NCBI GenBank assembly: GCA_023396615.1
Contig: JAEWVM010000117.1
Location: forward strand, 1 to 15,242
From: Spirochaetota bacterium
GTDB lineage: Bacteria; Spirochaetota; UBA4802; JAFGJZ01
Direction: 5' to 3'
DNA length: 15,242 nt
Below, one piece after another: positions 1 through 6,659 of the stretch (position 1 is its first letter; the number at the start of each line of letters is the position of its first letter). The notes under the pieces are model-generated. The model saw nothing but the letters and a program-made list of their open reading frames with translations, had not been told where the DNA came from and ran no database searches. The position numbers and the translations under genes are program-made.

Positions 1-2
1 AA

Positions 3-512
3 AGAACAAAAGAATTATTTGAGAAACACAATCCTTATTATACCTATAAAATTCTCCCTCCCGAAAAATCAATTTGCGGCGATACAAAATACTCAAGTGC
101 GGTTTTTACTCTCACAACAGGACTGAATTCCGAAGAAAATTACGATGATTACAACAAAGGACTAATTGATGACATAATCGCGTCAACACTGACCTATTTT
201 GTTCTTTATAATCTTAAAAAAATATTATCATCAAAAAATTTTATAACAGGAACACTTCTTACTCCCGGCAACATGATCCCTATCGAAAAAAGTGCTGAAA
301 TATTTCATATAGTTCAGCCGGATCAAAACCTTATAAACATCAATTCAAATATGGTAATGTATCCAGGATATTCACTTAACGGCATATATCTTAATGATGG
401 AAAAAAGAATTCTGAATGCGCTCATTGCAAGTCATCAAAATGCCTTTATAAAAATATCACCGAAAGAATGGATTTGTTTTTAAAAAACGCGGGAGAGGAT
501 CCCGCGTTATAA
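3..512 (+). CDS. Partial (5' cut off): protein related to the B12-dependent methionine synthase activation domain
   Basis: The frame is open from base 3 to the TAA at 510-512, so the N-terminus lies outside the window; the ATG at 273 is internal. The visible 169 residues match, from memory, the C-terminal half of the MetH activation domain. The piece NMVMYPGYSLNG parallels MetH's ESFAMWPGASVSG, and an upstream TLTTG...LIDDIIAS helix resembles the stand-alone corrinoid-activation family. The tail has a CxxCxxxxC cluster (ECAHCKSSKCLYK), also typical of the stand-alone family. In MetH this domain binds SAM and reductively remethylates cob(II)alamin. Oddity: the SAM-binding R-x-x-PGY motif appears as TPGNM, without the Arg and Tyr, so SAM binding is uncertain. 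It converges on the next gene, 3 bases away. Confidence 0.72.
   Translation, partial: RTKELFEKHNPYYTYKILPPEKSICGDTKYSSAVFTLTTGLNSEENYDDYNKGLIDDIIASTLTYFVLYNLKKILSSKNFITGTLLTPGNMIPIEKSAEIFHIVQPDQNLININSNMVMYPGYSLNGIYLNDGKKNSECAHCKSSKCLYKNITERMDLFLKNAGEDPAL
482..508 (-). terminator. Intrinsic terminator of the 162-aa membrane protein gene
   Basis: A perfect 9-bp stem (AACGCGGGA / TCCCGCGTT, arms 486-494 and 500-508) with a 5-base loop is followed on the minus strand by a T run (bases 487-482). It lies inside the last codons of the convergent plus-strand gene. Confidence 0.8.
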
Positions 513-515
513 GAA

Positions 516-1004
516 TCACTTTGAAGCTTTTCTTCTTTTTTCATTTAAAAAGAATAAAAGAGAAACTATTGATAGAGATGCAAAAAATATACCGGTATTT
601 CTTCCAAGCATGGCTCCGGAATGTCTTCTTTCAAGAAGTGTACCGAGATAGATTGAAGTATCTGGAGGAAAATTTCCTTTCGTTTTAACTATATTTTCCA
701 TATATGAAAGAACCTTTTTGGCAGTCATTGCATTACTGTCAAAATTCTGATAAAGGGCAAACATTTGACCGCTTTTTAGAATATTAAATGCTTCTGTATA
801 ATTCTGATTCATTTCATTCTGAGTAGAGGCATCAACAGCATCAGTTTTTCCGGCAGATGCTTTTTCTCCGAGCGCTATAAAATTAGCTGCTTTTGGCTCA
901 ATCTTTGTTACCGAATAAAAGGAAACCGAGAATAAAAATACTGAAACAGCAAGACAAACCATTGAAAAAACCAAATAGACCTTACCGTCATAGAAATTCT
1001 TCAT
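516..1004 (-). CDS. Hypothetical protein with two transmembrane segments
   Basis: I do not recognise this 162-aa protein. It has a hydrophobic segment at residues about 10-32, a polar loop of about 105 residues and a second hydrophobic segment at about 137-153. The tail NEKRRKASK is basic. By the positive-inside rule both ends should be cytoplasmic and the loop periplasmic. The loop is predicted mostly helical, with no cysteine and no obvious enzymatic motif. The ATG is preceded by AGGA at a suitable distance. A sigma-70-like promoter lies at 1055-1084 and an intrinsic terminator at 482-508, so it is probably a single-gene transcript. The two-TM layout with a periplasmic helical loop could suit a sensor or chemoreceptor-like input domain, but no signalling domain follows. 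Confidence 0.75.
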   Translation of the reverse strand: MKNFYDGKVYLVFSMVCLAVSVFLFSVSFYSVTKIEPKAANFIALGEKASAGKTDAVDASTQNEMNQNYTEAFNILKSGQMFALYQNFDSNAMTAKKVLSYMENIVKTKGNFPPDTSIYLGTLLERRHSGAMLGRNTGIFFASLSIVSLLFFLNEKRRKASK

Positions 1005-1054
1005 AAATACATCCTGTAAATCTTATTTCAAATACGCTAAAAGCGCCAGACAAA

Positions 1055-1084
1055 CTAATACCAAGCAGTATAGTAATTCGTCAA
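1055..1084 (-). promoter_or_regulatory. Sigma-70-type promoter of the 162-aa gene
   Basis: On the minus strand TTGACG (1084-1079), an 18-base spacer and TATTAG (1060-1055) lie about 50 bases upstream of the ATG at 1004. The -35 matches 5 of 6 and the -10 matches 4 of 6. Confidence 0.5.
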
Positions 1085-1118
1085 GAAAGATAATTCTTAT
1101 GGGGTAAAACACTGCAAA

Positions 1119-1143
1119 CCGGGAAGCATAAACGCTTTCCCGG
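1119..1143 (-). terminator. Possible weak terminator hairpin after the 189-aa gene
   Basis: Arms CCGGGAAGC and GCTTTCCCGG pair with one bulged base. The hairpin begins 6 bases past the stop of the minus-strand gene at 1150. The following T stretches are broken (TTTGCAGTGTTTT), so termination may be partial. Confidence 0.45.
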
Positions 1144-1149
1144 AAAGAG

Positions 1150-1719
1150 TTATTTAATCAAACGCATAACAAGATCGGCATTAAGAACGGAAAGACGATT
1201 GCTTGCTGAAACATGTCCGCCGGAGAGAAAAACAGTTTCGGTGCTTTTTATCACCTTATCGATCTGATCTCCGCCTGCCATATTGGATGCAAAAATATTT
1301 TCTGTTTCAATCTGCAGTTTTGTAAGTTTTGCAACCTCAGATGAAATGTTCTGCTCAGTCATATCAATGAGAGAACGCACATTTGACTCATTGAGATCCC
1401 TGCCCTTAAACAGATCAACAAGAACAGCCTCATCTGCATATTTAGCTTCTTTAACAATGGACTCAGATTTTGATCCGCCCATCGAAAGCTCTTCAAGAAG
1501 AAGATTAAGATTTTCACGTATCGTCTGATTTTTGGATAATGAACTCTGAATATTTTTAAGATCAGAATCTATCGAATCAAGACGTGTATTTACTTTTTTC
1601 CCGATTTCAACACTGTCAATCGATTTTGAATTTTCATCTTTAGATGCTGATTTTTCGGAATTCCGCTTATTATTTATTTTTGATGCAGAACCAATGATGT
1701 TATCCACATTTATATTCAT
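1150..1719 (-). CDS. Hypothetical helical protein, 189 aa, possibly flagellum-related
   Basis: Not recognised. The start ATG at 1719 has one of the best Shine-Dalgarno sequences in the window (AAGGAGGG), so the gene is probably well translated. There is no signal peptide or membrane segment. Residues about 1-40 are polar and rich in Ser, Asn and Lys (MNINVDNIIGSASKINNK...), probably disordered. Residues about 40-150 are heptad-like helices suggesting a coiled coil. A Gly-rich break (MAGGDQ) precedes the C-terminal part. There are no cysteines. The N-terminal style recalls small flagellar regulators and secreted axial proteins, and flagellar genes lie 4 kb away, but I see no motif that proves such a role. 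A strong AT-rich promoter region precedes it at 1785-1816. Confidence 0.75.
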   Translation of the reverse strand: MNINVDNIIGSASKINNKRNSEKSASKDENSKSIDSVEIGKKVNTRLDSIDSDLKNIQSSLSKNQTIRENLNLLLEELSMGGSKSESIVKEAKYADEAVLVDLFKGRDLNESNVRSLIDMTEQNISSEVAKLTKLQIETENIFASNMAGGDQIDKVIKSTETVFLSGGHVSASNRLSVLNADLVMRLIK

Positions 1720-1784
1720 AACACCCTCCTTAGCGTCACATTCATCCGTGAAAGATTATGTCTTATTAGAACAAAACCCTTACT

Positions 1785-1816
1785 GTTATATGATTATAAT
1801 CGGTTAATTTTGTCAA
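1785..1816 (-). promoter_or_regulatory. Promoter region of the 189-aa gene
   Basis: The minus strand carries a perfect TTGACA (1816-1811) and a perfect TATAAT (1798-1793), but they are only 12 bases apart. TTGACA to the later TATAAC (1790-1785) is 20 bases. The same stretch reads ACCGATTATAAT, so a sigma-28-type -10 variant is also possible. The region is promoter-like; which pair is used is unclear. Confidence 0.45.
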
Positions 1817-1847
1817 TTAATTAAGAAAATTTGTGCTTTAAAAATAA

Positions 1848-1874
1848 AAAAAGGCGACATATTGCCGCCTTTTT
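1848..1874 (-). terminator. Intrinsic terminator of the lipoprotein operon
   Basis: On the minus strand AAAAAGGCGGCA, loop ATA, TGTCGCCTTTTT forms a stem with one G-T pair, directly followed by further T residues. It lies 17 bases past the lipoprotein stop codon. The A/T flanks could let it act in both directions. Confidence 0.88.
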
Positions 1875-1890
1875 AATCAAATAATTGAAA

Positions 1891-2619
1891 TCACTCAGCA
1901 GATTCAGTTGTTTCAGCAGCTTCTGTAGTTTCCTGCCATCCTTCATCAGATGCATCAGTCTTTCCAGCCAAACCAAGCTTTTCAGACGCAGCTGAAGAAA
2001 GAAAGCTGGCCTTTGAAGCAAGATCTTTTAAAATGGTTTCACCTTCTTCTTTTGCTTTTGCATCAGAAGAAGCATAAAGCGCTGCACCTTTTTCAAAGGC
2101 TACGGCATCAGAAACATGATCTGTTGAATCTGAAAAACCGTCCTTAAGCCATCCTTCACGTGTTTTTCCGTTTTCAAGAATAACATAGGCTTTAATCCAT
2201 CCGCCTTTTTCTTCGGTCATTGCCGCAATAGAACCCATTGCAGCTTTGCCCATGAGTCCGCTGCCTTCATTGTTGCGGTTATAGACTTTTACATCTTTCT
2301 GAAATACAGCGTATACTTTTTTTACAAGCCATGCGCTCTTCGTATAACCGACGCTATCATCCGAAAGTTTAATTTTTGCTATTTTTGCGGGTTTTCCATT
2401 ATTATCGATGCCGTCAAATTCTTCTAAAAGACCTACAGCCTCCCCTTTCTCCAGAGTTGCAAGCCAGTTGTTTTTTTTATTAAGTTCCTTTTCTTTATAA
2501 GCATTTGCTCTATACTGAAGATATCTTGTTTCAAGAACCTCGTCAGAAACGCCTTTTTTCTTACATGCGGCAAATGAAACCGCCAAAACAATTAAAGCTA
2601 ATACAGAAATCTTTTTCAC
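1891..2619 (-). CDS. Lipoprotein with two SH3-like repeats
   Basis: The start is taken at GTG 2619, which has GGAGG five bases upstream; the ATG at 2655 has none and would spoil the signal peptide. From the GTG the protein (242 aa) opens with a textbook lipoprotein signal: KK, a hydrophobic core and lipobox SFAA-C with Cys19, so lipid attachment after cleavage by signal peptidase II is expected. Residues about 38-98 and 102-160 look like two bacterial SH3-type beta repeats, each ending in a GYxxxxWL or REGWL closing motif. A helical segment and an acidic tail rich in Glu, Thr and Ala follow. SH3 repeats often bind peptidoglycan or other envelope polymers; that role is inference. It probably shares a transcript with the YlbF-family gene upstream (gap 49 bases). 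Confidence 0.82.
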   Translation of the reverse strand: MKKISVLALIVLAVSFAACKKKGVSDEVLETRYLQYRANAYKEKELNKKNNWLATLEKGEAVGLLEEFDGIDNNGKPAKIAKIKLSDDSVGYTKSAWLVKKVYAVFQKDVKVYNRNNEGSGLMGKAAMGSIAAMTEEKGGWIKAYVILENGKTREGWLKDGFSDSTDHVSDAVAFEKGAALYASSDAKAKEEGETILKDLASKASFLSSAASEKLGLAGKTDASDEGWQETTEAAETTESAE

Positions 2620-2668
2620 CTGTTCCTCCAAATTTTTTTCAATAATAAAATACATAATTTTTCTTGTG

Positions 2669-3016
2669 TCAATATATTTTCAGTTTATCGCTTATGACCG
2701 AGCGCACTGAGCTCATCATAGAAAGATACATTTTCTGGTATTTCAGATAGTTTTTGACGGTATCATTTGACTCAAATTTTTTATTCAGAAGATCATACTC
2801 TGCCTTTTTTCTGAAAGCATCATCATTCTTTTCAAGCGATTCTTCTATTACCTTACCCATTTCAACAAGCTCCGCAAGAAGCCGCTGTGCATCCATGTCA
2901 TTTTTAACTTTTGCAGAATATTCAGCATATTGCCTGAAAACAGTGCTGTCTTCTATCATTCCGAATAACTCGACAGCACTTTCTACAAGTTTTTGTTTTT
3001 CATTATCACTTGACAT
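2669..3016 (-). CDS. YlbF/YmcA-family protein
   Basis: A 115-aa all-helical soluble protein. Its pattern fits the YlbF/YmcA family: an N-terminal helix, then a pattern like YAEYSAKVKNDMDAQRLLAEL, a middle KKAEYDLLNKKFESND and a C-terminal NYLKYQKMYLSMMSSVRSVI. In Bacillus such proteins form a complex that modulates RNase Y and mRNA maturation; in other phyla the role is unknown. The start at ATG 3016 is chosen because the upstream in-frame ATG at 3049 lies inside the -10 box of the gene's own promoter (3048-3053). The leader is about 25 bases with a GGACGG Shine-Dalgarno-like stretch. It heads a probable two-gene unit with the lipoprotein and is divergent from folC. Confidence 0.72.
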   Translation of the reverse strand: MSSDNEKQKLVESAVELFGMIEDSTVFRQYAEYSAKVKNDMDAQRLLAELVEMGKVIEESLEKNDDAFRKKAEYDLLNKKFESNDTVKNYLKYQKMYLSMMSSVRSVISDKLKIY

Positions 3017-3047
3017 AAACACCGTCCGGAAAATAAGAATATTGCGC

Positions 3048-3075
3048 ATTCTAATTTTTCAACACACCGGGTCAA
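3048..3075 (-). promoter_or_regulatory. Sigma-70-type promoter of the YlbF-lipoprotein unit
   Basis: On the minus strand TTGACC (3075-3070), a 16-base spacer and TAGAAT (3053-3048), each 5 of 6 to consensus. The predicted transcript start is near 3041, 25 bases upstream of ATG 3016. Confidence 0.62.
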
Positions 3076-3092
3076 CTTAATATTAAACATCT

Positions 3093-4319
3093 ATGAATAA
3101 AATCGAAACCATTCTTTCTTCTTTCATCAATAATGAAAAAACGCAAAAATTCAATTCTTACGAACTTTCGCATATAAGGAAAATTTCAACACTTCTTGGA
3201 AATCCCGAAAACTCGTTCAAATCTTTTCATATCGCCGGAACAAACGGAAAGGGTTCTACATCTGAGCACATACACTCTCTGTTAAGTTCATGCGGATTAA
3301 ATCCTGGGCTCTATACTTCACCTCATTTGATTAAATTAAACGAAAGAATCAGAATATCTTCTGATATTTCCGATGAAGATCTTCTTTCAGTTATTGAAGA
3401 AATTATAACACATCCCGAATCGGCTGAAGCAACTTATTTTGACATATTGACTCTTTCTGCTTTTCTATATTTTAAAAGAAAAAGTATTTCATATGCCGTA
3501 ATCGAATGCGGTCTCGGAGGAAGACTCGATTCGACCAATATTATAATACCACTCGCGGGCATCATCACAACCATTTCCAAAGATCACACACATATCCTCG
3601 GCAACAGCATTGAACAAATCACCCATGAAAAATCAGGTATAATTAAAAAAAATATTCCTGTTATTACGGGACTATTACCGGAAAGTGCCGCAGAAATAAT
3701 CAGGCAAACCGCTTTGCGCAATAATTCACCGCTATTTAGATACGGATATGAATTCATTGCCGAAAACATACGCGAAGACGACTGTGTTTCCTTTGATTTC
3801 AAGTCTGATGCATTGAATGTTAAAGACATCAAAATCAGCAATCATAATCCCGTTCAATGCATCAATATGTCCATTGCCATACAATCGTGTATCTCAGCGG
3901 GAATCAATCTTAATGAAGAAATAATAAAAAAATCAGGAGAAAACTTCAACATCAGGGGAAGATTCGAAACATTATGCAGAAATCCTGAAATAATCTTTGA
4001 TGCAGCTCATAACGAAGAATCCATTTATGCTCTCAAAAAGATTTTGTCTGCTGACAAAAGCAAAAGAATCAAAATATTTCTTTCAATTATGAAAGATAAG
4101 GATTACAATTCTATAATTGATATTCTGAATAGTTTTGCAAATGAAACGGTTCTCGTAAATCTTGATGATGAGCGGGCACTGCTGACAGATGGAGCCGTCA
4201 GTTCCGGCGACAAGGAAAAAATCGCATTAATGATTGATCCTGAAGCCGTAAATGTATTCACGGGAACTTTCAGAATATATTCTCTTGCCTGCGAAATATC
4301 TTCTTCATTACGGAGGTAA
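3093..4319 (+). CDS. folC: Bifunctional folylpolyglutamate synthase / dihydrofolate synthase
   Basis: A cytoplasmic Mur-ligase-fold enzyme that uses ATP to add glutamate to dihydropteroate and to reduced folates. All key signatures are visible: P-loop GTNGKGST at residues 49-56, the family motif ECGLGGRLDSTN at 138-149, HEKSGIIK around 178-185 with the Lys that is carbamylated in Mur-type ligases, NIRGRFE near 286, and DAAHNEES at 303-310. The length (408 aa) is normal. No Shine-Dalgarno sequence precedes ATG 3093. A TATTAA box (3081-3086) ends six bases before it, so this mRNA might also be leaderless, although the matching -35 is poor. The downstream Memo-family gene begins 2 bases after the stop, its ribosome binding site lying within the last folC codons, so the two are translationally linked. 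Confidence 0.95.
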   Translation: MNKIETILSSFINNEKTQKFNSYELSHIRKISTLLGNPENSFKSFHIAGTNGKGSTSEHIHSLLSSCGLNPGLYTSPHLIKLNERIRISSDISDEDLLSVIEEIITHPESAEATYFDILTLSAFLYFKRKSISYAVIECGLGGRLDSTNIIIPLAGIITTISKDHTHILGNSIEQITHEKSGIIKKNIPVITGLLPESAAEIIRQTALRNNSPLFRYGYEFIAENIREDDCVSFDFKSDALNVKDIKISNHNPVQCINMSIAIQSCISAGINLNEEIIKKSGENFNIRGRFETLCRNPEIIFDAAHNEESIYALKKILSADKSKRIKIFLSIMKDKDYNSIIDILNSFANETVLVNLDDERALLTDGAVSSGDKEKIALMIDPEAVNVFTGTFRIYSLACEISSSLRR

Positions 4320-4321
4320 GC

Positions 4322-5137
4322 ATGTACGTACGAAAAGCCGAATTTGCCGGTTCCTTTTATCCGGCCGTGAAGGAAGACCTTCTGAAATCCATAGAAAGTT
4401 CTTTTTCCCGTGTCAAAAAAATTGAACCCGGGAAAAGTGTCATGGGAATAATTTCTCCTCATGCAGGATATGTCTATTCAGGAATTACAGCCGCTCACGG
4501 TTATTCTGTGATAGACACCGAAACTGAAACGGCAATCATACTCGCTCCTTCACACAAGGCAAATTTCAATTGCGGCAATTTTATTGCACCGGCGGTTTAC
4601 GAAACGCCTCTCGGAAACGTAAACACCGAAGATTCATTCATTGATTATTTAAAAGGCAGCTCTGTTTTTTCAGAAATACGGCGCATAGATGAACTCGAAC
4701 ATTCTCACGAAGTCCAGATTCCTTTTCTTCAGTACGTTTTAAAAGAGTTTACGGTTTTCCCCGTTATCCTAGGAACTAATAATATAGAAACGCTCAGAGA
4801 AATCGCTGAAAAACTTTACGAAGCCGTATCAAAATCCTCAAAAAAAATATCGGTCATTATGTCTGCAGATTTGTCGCATTTCCATACATATGATAAAGCT
4901 GAGAAAATTGATTCTCTTTTCATAAAATGCGCAGAGAGCTTTAACGAGTGCGAACTTGACAACCTGCTGTCATCCGAAAAAATTGAATCCTGCGGTCATG
5001 CATCTATTGTATGCGGATTTATTCTGCTGAAACTTATGGGGGCTGAAAAACTTATATCGCTGAATTACATGAATTCAGGCGACCGCACGGGAGACAAGTC
5101 CCGTGTAGTCGGCTATTATTCTGCTGCTGTAGTATAG
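4322..5137 (+). CDS. amrB: Memo-family protein (AmmeMemoRadiSam system protein B)
   Basis: This 271-aa protein covers the whole MEMO fold, related to non-haem iron class III dioxygenases. Residues matching the human MEMO1 metal ligands are present: His47 in PHAGYVYSG (46-54), His78 in PSHK, and Cys224 in ESCGHAS. Other family blocks are HSHEVQIPFLQYV (127-139) and SADLSHFHTYD (181-191). In bacteria the gene often sits beside an AMMECR1-domain gene and a radical SAM gene; neither partner is adjacent here. Its reaction is not established. Translation starts at ATG 4322, five bases after GGAGG within the end of folC, so it is co-translated with folC. It ends convergent to fliE. Confidence 0.92.
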   Translation: MYVRKAEFAGSFYPAVKEDLLKSIESSFSRVKKIEPGKSVMGIISPHAGYVYSGITAAHGYSVIDTETETAIILAPSHKANFNCGNFIAPAVYETPLGNVNTEDSFIDYLKGSSVFSEIRRIDELEHSHEVQIPFLQYVLKEFTVFPVILGTNNIETLREIAEKLYEAVSKSSKKISVIMSADLSHFHTYDKAEKIDSLFIKCAESFNECELDNLLSSEKIESCGHASIVCGFILLKLMGAEKLISLNYMNSGDRTGDKSRVVGYYSAAVV

Positions 5138-5160
5138 CAGTTTGCCGTAAAACAAACTGC
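5137..5160. terminator. Hairpin between convergent amrB and fliE
   Basis: A perfect 8-bp stem GCAGTTTG / CAAACTGC with an 8-base loop begins at the last base of the amrB stop codon and ends 9 bases before the fliE stop. Neither side has a T run, so Rho-independent termination is doubtful. The placement between convergent genes is what suggests a terminator. Confidence 0.4.
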
Positions 5161-5169
5161 GGAATCTTA

Positions 5170-5508
5170 TTATCTTAGATTCATAAGTTCGCGGTAAGCT
5201 TTAATAGCTTCATCGCGTATTGTCTTTGCAAATGTAAGCGCCACTTCAGCCTTCTGCGCCGCGATCATAACAGTATGAACATCAACCGATTCAGGCTCAT
5301 ATATCATCTTGCGGGTAAGCTCTTCCGAATCGACCTGAAGATCATTGACCTTTTTAATCGAGCCGTTAAGCATATCCTTGAATGACTCTGCAACTTCTTC
5401 TCCTTCATTAGGAGAAATTTTTTCCGAATAATGGTTGGCATCGGTTGTTTTAAGGGATACGTTATGTCCCTTAGCTATATCAAAAAAAAGTGCGTCTCTC
5501 GTAATCAT
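5170..5508 (-). CDS. fliE: Flagellar hook-basal body protein FliE
   Basis: FliE joins the MS ring (FliF) to the proximal rod and is an early substrate of the flagellar export gate. The 112-aa length is typical. The conserved C-terminal half is clear: SFKDML at 42-47, then DVHTVMIAAQKAEVAL (77-92) and AYRELMNL at the end. The first 35 residues are variable, as usual. AAAGGAG lies six bases before ATG 5508, inside the 3' end of the small ORF upstream, whose stop is one base away. Unlike the common flgB-flgC-fliE-fliF order, the operon ends here and faces amrB; fliF and the rest of the export genes must lie elsewhere. Confidence 0.94.
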   Translation of the reverse strand: MITRDALFFDIAKGHNVSLKTTDANHYSEKISPNEGEEVAESFKDMLNGSIKKVNDLQVDSEELTRKMIYEPESVDVHTVMIAAQKAEVALTFAKTIRDEAIKAYRELMNLR

Positions 5509-5509
5509 A

Positions 5510-5662
5510 TCAAACTCCTTTAATCATGTGTTTTTCAGAATATAATGCGGCAACACTGTTCATTTTGTCAATCTTTGACATAGAAAAAACCTTGGCAAGC
5601 TCTCTTCTGCCCGAGCAGTCATGTGAAATATTGAAATCAGAAATTATTCTCTTCTCATTCAT
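5510..5662 (-). CDS. Small ORF of 50 codons between flgC and fliE
   Basis: Reading the minus strand gives MNEKRIISDF... to ...SEKHMIKGV with a TGA at 5512-5510. The ATG lies 5 bases past the flgC stop and the TGA ends one base before the fliE ATG, so the ORF fills the 159-base gap. The product is soluble, basic in its second half and has a single Cys; I recognise no family. A GGAAGAG stretch 11 bases upstream of the ATG is a poor ribosome binding site, so translation may depend on coupling to flgC. The fliE Shine-Dalgarno sequence lies in its last codons, so its translation would affect fliE. It may be a real small protein, a leader that times fliE, or a chance ORF. Confidence 0.5.
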   Translation of the reverse strand: MNEKRIISDFNISHDCSGRRELAKVFSMSKIDKMNSVAALYSEKHMIKGV

Positions 5663-5667
5663 TCAGT

Positions 5668-6126
5668 TCACACTCTTCCTATTTCGAGGGCTTTATTGAA
5701 CATCGCCTTTGCGTTGTTCACCATATTAACATTGGCTTCATAAGCTCTTGTTGCTTCAATCATATCTGTCATTTCTGTGACAATCTGAACATTCGGCATT
5801 TCAACATAACCTTTCTTCGGGCCTATTTGAATCGCATCCGGATGATTCGGATCATAAACAAGACGGAAAGGAGCTTTGTCTTCTTCTATTTTCAGAACAC
5901 GGACACCTTCTCCCGGACCCGACTCTATTCTGCCCGGAACCAGAGGAGACTTATAATTCGGTCTGATGTTCACGGGTTCAAATATAATTCTTTTTCTCTG
6001 GTAAGGTCCGCCCTCGGGAGTACGCGTAGTAGTCGCGTTTGCAATATTCGAAGCTATCACGCTTCTTCTCAAAGTCTGAGCGGATAATCCTGTTGCCGAT
6101 ATGTTAAAACTGTCAAACATTCCCAT
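5668..6126 (-). CDS. flgC: Flagellar basal-body rod protein FlgC
   Basis: A proximal rod subunit exported through the flagellar type III system. The 152-aa length is normal. The N-terminal rod signature contains SNIANATTTRTPEG (residues 27-40) followed by PYQRKRIIFEP. The conserved C-terminal helix is EATRAYEANVNMVNNAKAMF, ending near residue 145. A segment VEMPNVQIVTEMTDMI links them, as in other FlgC proteins. The start ATG 6126 has AAGGTG six bases upstream; a second ATG two codons later is less well placed. It lies 10 bases after flgB in the same operon. Confidence 0.96.
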   Translation of the reverse strand: MGMFDSFNISATGLSAQTLRRSVIASNIANATTTRTPEGGPYQRKRIIFEPVNIRPNYKSPLVPGRIESGPGEGVRVLKIEEDKAPFRLVYDPNHPDAIQIGPKKGYVEMPNVQIVTEMTDMIEATRAYEANVNMVNNAKAMFNKALEIGRV

Positions 6127-6136
6127 AAATTACACC

Positions 6137-6571
6137 TTATCCGTTAGTACGCATTGCCATTTTAAGAACTTTGAAATTCTGATTAAGACTTGTTATAAAC
6201 GCGTTGTAGCGCATGAGATTCTTTGCCGCATCAACCATTTCTTTTTCAATATCAACATTGTTTCCGTCATTTCTGAGACTCGTACTGTAATCAAGATTTA
6301 TGCGCGATCCGACACCTTTCACGTCTCTCATCTGAATGAAAGGAATATGCTTTTCGTCAGTTACGGCGCCGGGATAATCATTTTCAGCAATTTCACGGTT
6401 CTGATCTATCGCACGTTTGAGCTCTGATTCAAAATTAACCTCGCTTCTTTTAAAATGCGGGGTATCCACATTGGCGACATTGTTTGAAATCACTTTTCTT
6501 CGCACGCTTTCGGCGTCAAGGGCGCGTTCAAGAAGAAAATTCGTAGTATTTGTTCCGCCTGCTTCAAACAT
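6137..6571 (-). CDS. flgB: Flagellar basal-body rod protein FlgB
   Basis: A proximal rod subunit. At 144 aa it has the usual size. The N-terminal rod motif is clear: ALDAESVRRKVISNNVANVD (18-37) then TPHFKRSEVNFES. The C-terminal part NVDIEKEMVDAAKNLMRYNA matches the conserved terminal helix. GAGGTGG lies three bases before ATG 6571. It is the first gene of flgB-flgC-(small ORF)-fliE and is preceded by a sigma-28-type promoter with a perfect GCCGATAA -10 box (6593-6600). Confidence 0.96.
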   Translation of the reverse strand: MFEAGGTNTTNFLLERALDAESVRRKVISNNVANVDTPHFKRSEVNFESELKRAIDQNREIAENDYPGAVTDEKHIPFIQMRDVKGVGSRINLDYSTSLRNDGNNVDIEKEMVDAAKNLMRYNAFITSLNQNFKVLKMAMRTNG

Positions 6572-6592
6572 AAACCACCTCTACTGCTTATT

Positions 6593-6619
6593 TTATCGGC
6601 GAAACAAAAATTTGCATTA
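6593..6619 (-). promoter_or_regulatory. Putative sigma-28 (FliA) promoter of the flgB operon
   Basis: On the minus strand TAATGCAA (6619-6612), 11 bases and GCCGATAA (6600-6593). Against the enterobacterial consensus TAAAGTTT-N11-GCCGATAA the -10 is 8 of 8 and the -35 is 4 of 8 (TAAT for the TAAA core). Transcription would start near 6586, just before the Shine-Dalgarno sequence. Confidence 0.66.
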
Positions 6620-6659
6620 GTTTTTTTTGAGACATAATCGCATTTTTTTGCAATGAAAT

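Noticed and set aside
2620..2655. ATG 2655 as start of the lipoprotein
   Set aside because: It adds a charged 12-residue extension before the signal peptide; GTG 2619 has GGAGG at the right distance.
3017..3049. ATG 3049 as start of the YlbF-family gene
   Set aside because: It lies in the -10 box of the gene's own promoter, so it would not be transcribed.
2754..3080. Plus-strand open frame opposite the YlbF-family gene
   Set aside because: Serine/phenylalanine-rich low-complexity translation typical of an antisense frame.
4103..4462. Minus-strand open frame across the folC-amrB junction
   Set aside because: It is antisense to two well-supported genes with full family motifs; shadow frame.
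4322..5508. Functional link between amrB and the flagellar operon
   Set aside because: The genes are convergent and separated by a hairpin; amrB belongs with folC by overlap of its ribosome binding site.
6101..6427. Plus-strand open frame over flgB/flgC
   Set aside because: Antisense to conserved rod genes, no ribosome binding site, no family features.
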